Source: Chloroflexia bacterium (GTDB lineage Bacteria > Chloroflexota > Chloroflexia > Thermomicrobiales > JALYUS01). From it: a stretch of 13,853 nucleotides of DNA. Below, in pieces: positions 12,595 to 13,853 of the stretch. Position 1 is the stretch's first letter. Each line of letters begins with the position of its first letter. The translations under genes and the position numbers were made by a program. The notes beneath the pieces were generated by a model. The model saw only the letters and a list, made by a program, of their open reading frames with translations, was not told where the DNA came from and did not search any database. The stretch lies in assembly GCA_025928215.1 (NCBI GenBank), contig JAICJW010000070.1, positions 1 through 13,853 on the forward strand, written 5' to 3'.

Positions 12595-13853
12595 GTGGCG
12601 AGGCTCGTCGAACCGAACACGCGCTTCGTGGGCCTCTGGCGGCATAGGAACTTCCTCCGCCTCTGGACGGGGCAGACGATCTCGCAGTTTGGCTCGCAGA
12701 TTACCCTTCTCGCCCTGCCCCTCACCGCCGCGCTGACGCTGCACGCAACCCCTGCCGAGATGGGCATCCTCTCCGCTACCGAGACCGCGCCCTTCCTGCT
12801 CGTTGGGCTGTTCGCCGGTGTCTGGGTGGACCGGCTGCGCCGCCGCCCGATTCTGCTCGTCACGGACTTCGCGCGGGGCATCCTTCTGCTGGCGATCCCG
12901 CTCGCGGCACTCTGGGGCGCGCTGACGATTGGGCTGCTCTACGCCGTCGCCTTTGTTGTCGGCATCCTGACCGTCTTTTTCGAGGTGGCATACCAATCGT
13001 TCCTGCCCGCGCTCGTCGGGCGCGCGCAGCTGGTGGAGGGAAATAGCAAACTCGAAGTCAGCCGGTCCGCGGCGCAGATCGCCGGGCCGGGAGTCGCGGG
13101 CGGGTTGGTGCAACTCGTCACCGCCCCCATCGCCATTATTGTGGACGCGGTCTCATTCTTTCTCTCCGCGTTCTTTCTCGTCTTCGTTCGCGTGCCGGAA
13201 ACCACGCCCGCACCCCGTGCGGTCCATCAGACGGTCTGGAAGGAGATCGGCGAGGGGTTAGGCATCGTCTTCGGCAATCCGCTGCTTCGTGCCATCGCGG
13301 GCTGCACCGCCACGGCGAACCTCGGCGGCAATATCGCGCAAGCGATCCTGATTCTCTACATTACGCGCCCGTTAGGGCTTGGCGCCGGGGTGATTGGCCT
13401 GATCTTCGCGATGGGGAGCGTCGGCTTCCTCTGCGGTGCGCTCCTCGCGGGGCGGTGCGCGCGGCGGTTCGGGCTTGGCCCGACGATCGTCGGTGCGATG
13501 GCGATCGGCGGTCTCGGTGAGGCGCTCATTCCCATCGCGCAGCGACCGGCAGGTTTCGCCGTGCCGCTCCTGATCGCCGCACAGTTCATTCTGGGTGGAA
13601 GTGGGACGATCTACAACATCAATCAGGTCAGCCTGCGGCAGGCGATCACCCCGGATCACCTGCTTGGCCGGATGAATGCGACGATGCGCTTCATCGTCTG
13701 GGGCACGCTGCCGATTGGCGCCTTGATCGGCGGGTTCCTGGGGGAATTCATCGGGCTGCGCCCCACGCTGCTGGTCGGCGCGCTCGGCTCGCTGCTCGCC
13801 GTCCTGTGGGTCTTCTTCTCCCCCGTGCGGGCGCTGCATGTGGCACCGCCGTC
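12595..13853 (+). CDS. MFS_3-type (EntS-like) transporter, 3' end outside window
   Basis: The frame opens at GTG 12595 and is still open at the window edge, giving 419 visible residues, so the protein is nearly complete for this group. The start is supported by AAGGA (12582-12586), 8 bases upstream, and by the family-typical N-terminus with a basic FVGLWRHRNFLRLWTGQTIS segment before the first helix. Motif A, GVWVDRLRRRP, is at about residues 75-85. Further conserved-looking pieces are EVAYQSFLPALV and the later NQVSLRQAITPDHLLGRMNA, the latter a hallmark of the MFS_3/enterobactin-exporter-like proteins. About ten to twelve membrane helices are apparent. It is probably a proton-driven exporter of a small hydrophobic compound or drug; the substrate is not predictable. 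It has its own 174-base upstream region and need not belong to the two-component operon. Confidence 0.88.
   Translation, partial: MARLVEPNTRFVGLWRHRNFLRLWTGQTISQFGSQITLLALPLTAALTLHATPAEMGILSATETAPFLLVGLFAGVWVDRLRRRPILLVTDFARGILLLAIPLAALWGALTIGLLYAVAFVVGILTVFFEVAYQSFLPALVGRAQLVEGNSKLEVSRSAAQIAGPGVAGGLVQLVTAPIAIIVDAVSFFLSAFFLVFVRVPETTPAPRAVHQTVWKEIGEGLGIVFGNPLLRAIAGCTATANLGGNIAQAILILYITRPLGLGAGVIGLIFAMGSVGFLCGALLAGRCARRFGLGPTIVGAMAIGGLGEALIPIAQRPAGFAVPLLIAAQFILGGSGTIYNINQVSLRQAITPDHLLGRMNATMRFIVWGTLPIGALIGGFLGEFIGLRPTLLVGALGSLLAVLWVFFSPVRALHVAPP

Noticed and set aside
11938..13113. A 391-codon open frame on the minus strand covering the response regulator and the start of the exporter
   Set aside because: Both sense genes have intact family motifs. 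The antisense product is charged and low in complexity.
1..13853. CRISPR array, tRNA/rRNA gene, insertion sequence or prophage
   Set aside because: I found no regularly spaced repeats, no tRNA-like cloverleaf, no transposase or integrase motifs and no flanking long inverted repeats.

Overview
This is a GC-rich, gene-dense bacterial chromosome segment. GTG starts, strong Shine-Dalgarno sites and translationally coupled genes are frequent. The gene content (M16 and S9C peptidases, glyoxalase-like VOC protein, acyl-CoA-dehydrogenase-fold protein, M20 peptidase, PuuE/PgdA-type deacetylases, multi-PAS soluble kinase) would fit a Chloroflexota or similar environmental lineage. That placement is inference from gene types and composition only; nothing in the window proves it. 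I see no rRNA, tRNA, CRISPR array, integrase or insertion sequence, and no gene-free stretch longer than about 190 bases.

Layout. (1) 1-687, plus: the C-terminal half of an M16 zinc-protease-family protein, entering from the left edge. (2) 688-813: a convergent intergenic region with a strong 13-bp hairpin, a likely bidirectional terminator, and a decayed copy of a dispersed hairpin repeat. (3) 4837-814, minus: a tightly packed three-gene operon reading VOC/glyoxalase-like protein, S9C peptidase, MFS transporter, with gaps of 23 and 17 bases. (4) 4838-5020: a divergent promoter region with a near-consensus sigma-70 promoter facing right and an 11-bp tandem repeat in the leader facing left. 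(5) 5021-9172, plus: a four-gene operon of an acyl-CoA-dehydrogenase-fold flavoprotein, an M20 peptidase, and two tandem paralogous NodB-fold deacetylases joined by an ATGA overlap. (6) 9173-9362: a promoter region with an 8-bp palindrome next to a TATACT box. (7) 9363-12420, plus: a soluble hybrid histidine kinase (receiver, four PAS, HisKA, HATPase) overlapping a stand-alone response regulator by 41 bases. (8) 12421-12594: an intergenic region with inverted repeats. (9) 12595 to the right edge, plus: an MFS_3-type exporter, almost complete.

How the genes may work together. The divergent blocks 3 and 5 look like one catabolic island. The minus operon offers peptide hydrolysis and transport. 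The plus operon combines a flavoprotein with amide and peptide-type metallohydrolases, which would suit breakdown of an amide, imide or N-acylated compound. This is inference; no substrate can be read from the sequence.

The most striking observation is that four proteins in the right two-thirds lack a residue normally essential for their family's chemistry. The dehydrogenase-fold protein has no catalytic glutamate at either known site. The M20 peptidase has no C-terminal zinc-ligand histidine. The second deacetylase has lost two active-site histidines while its translationally coupled sister keeps them. The kinase's N-terminal receiver has alanine in place of the phosphorylated aspartate. All four reading frames are otherwise intact, so these look like repurposed proteins rather than pseudogenes.
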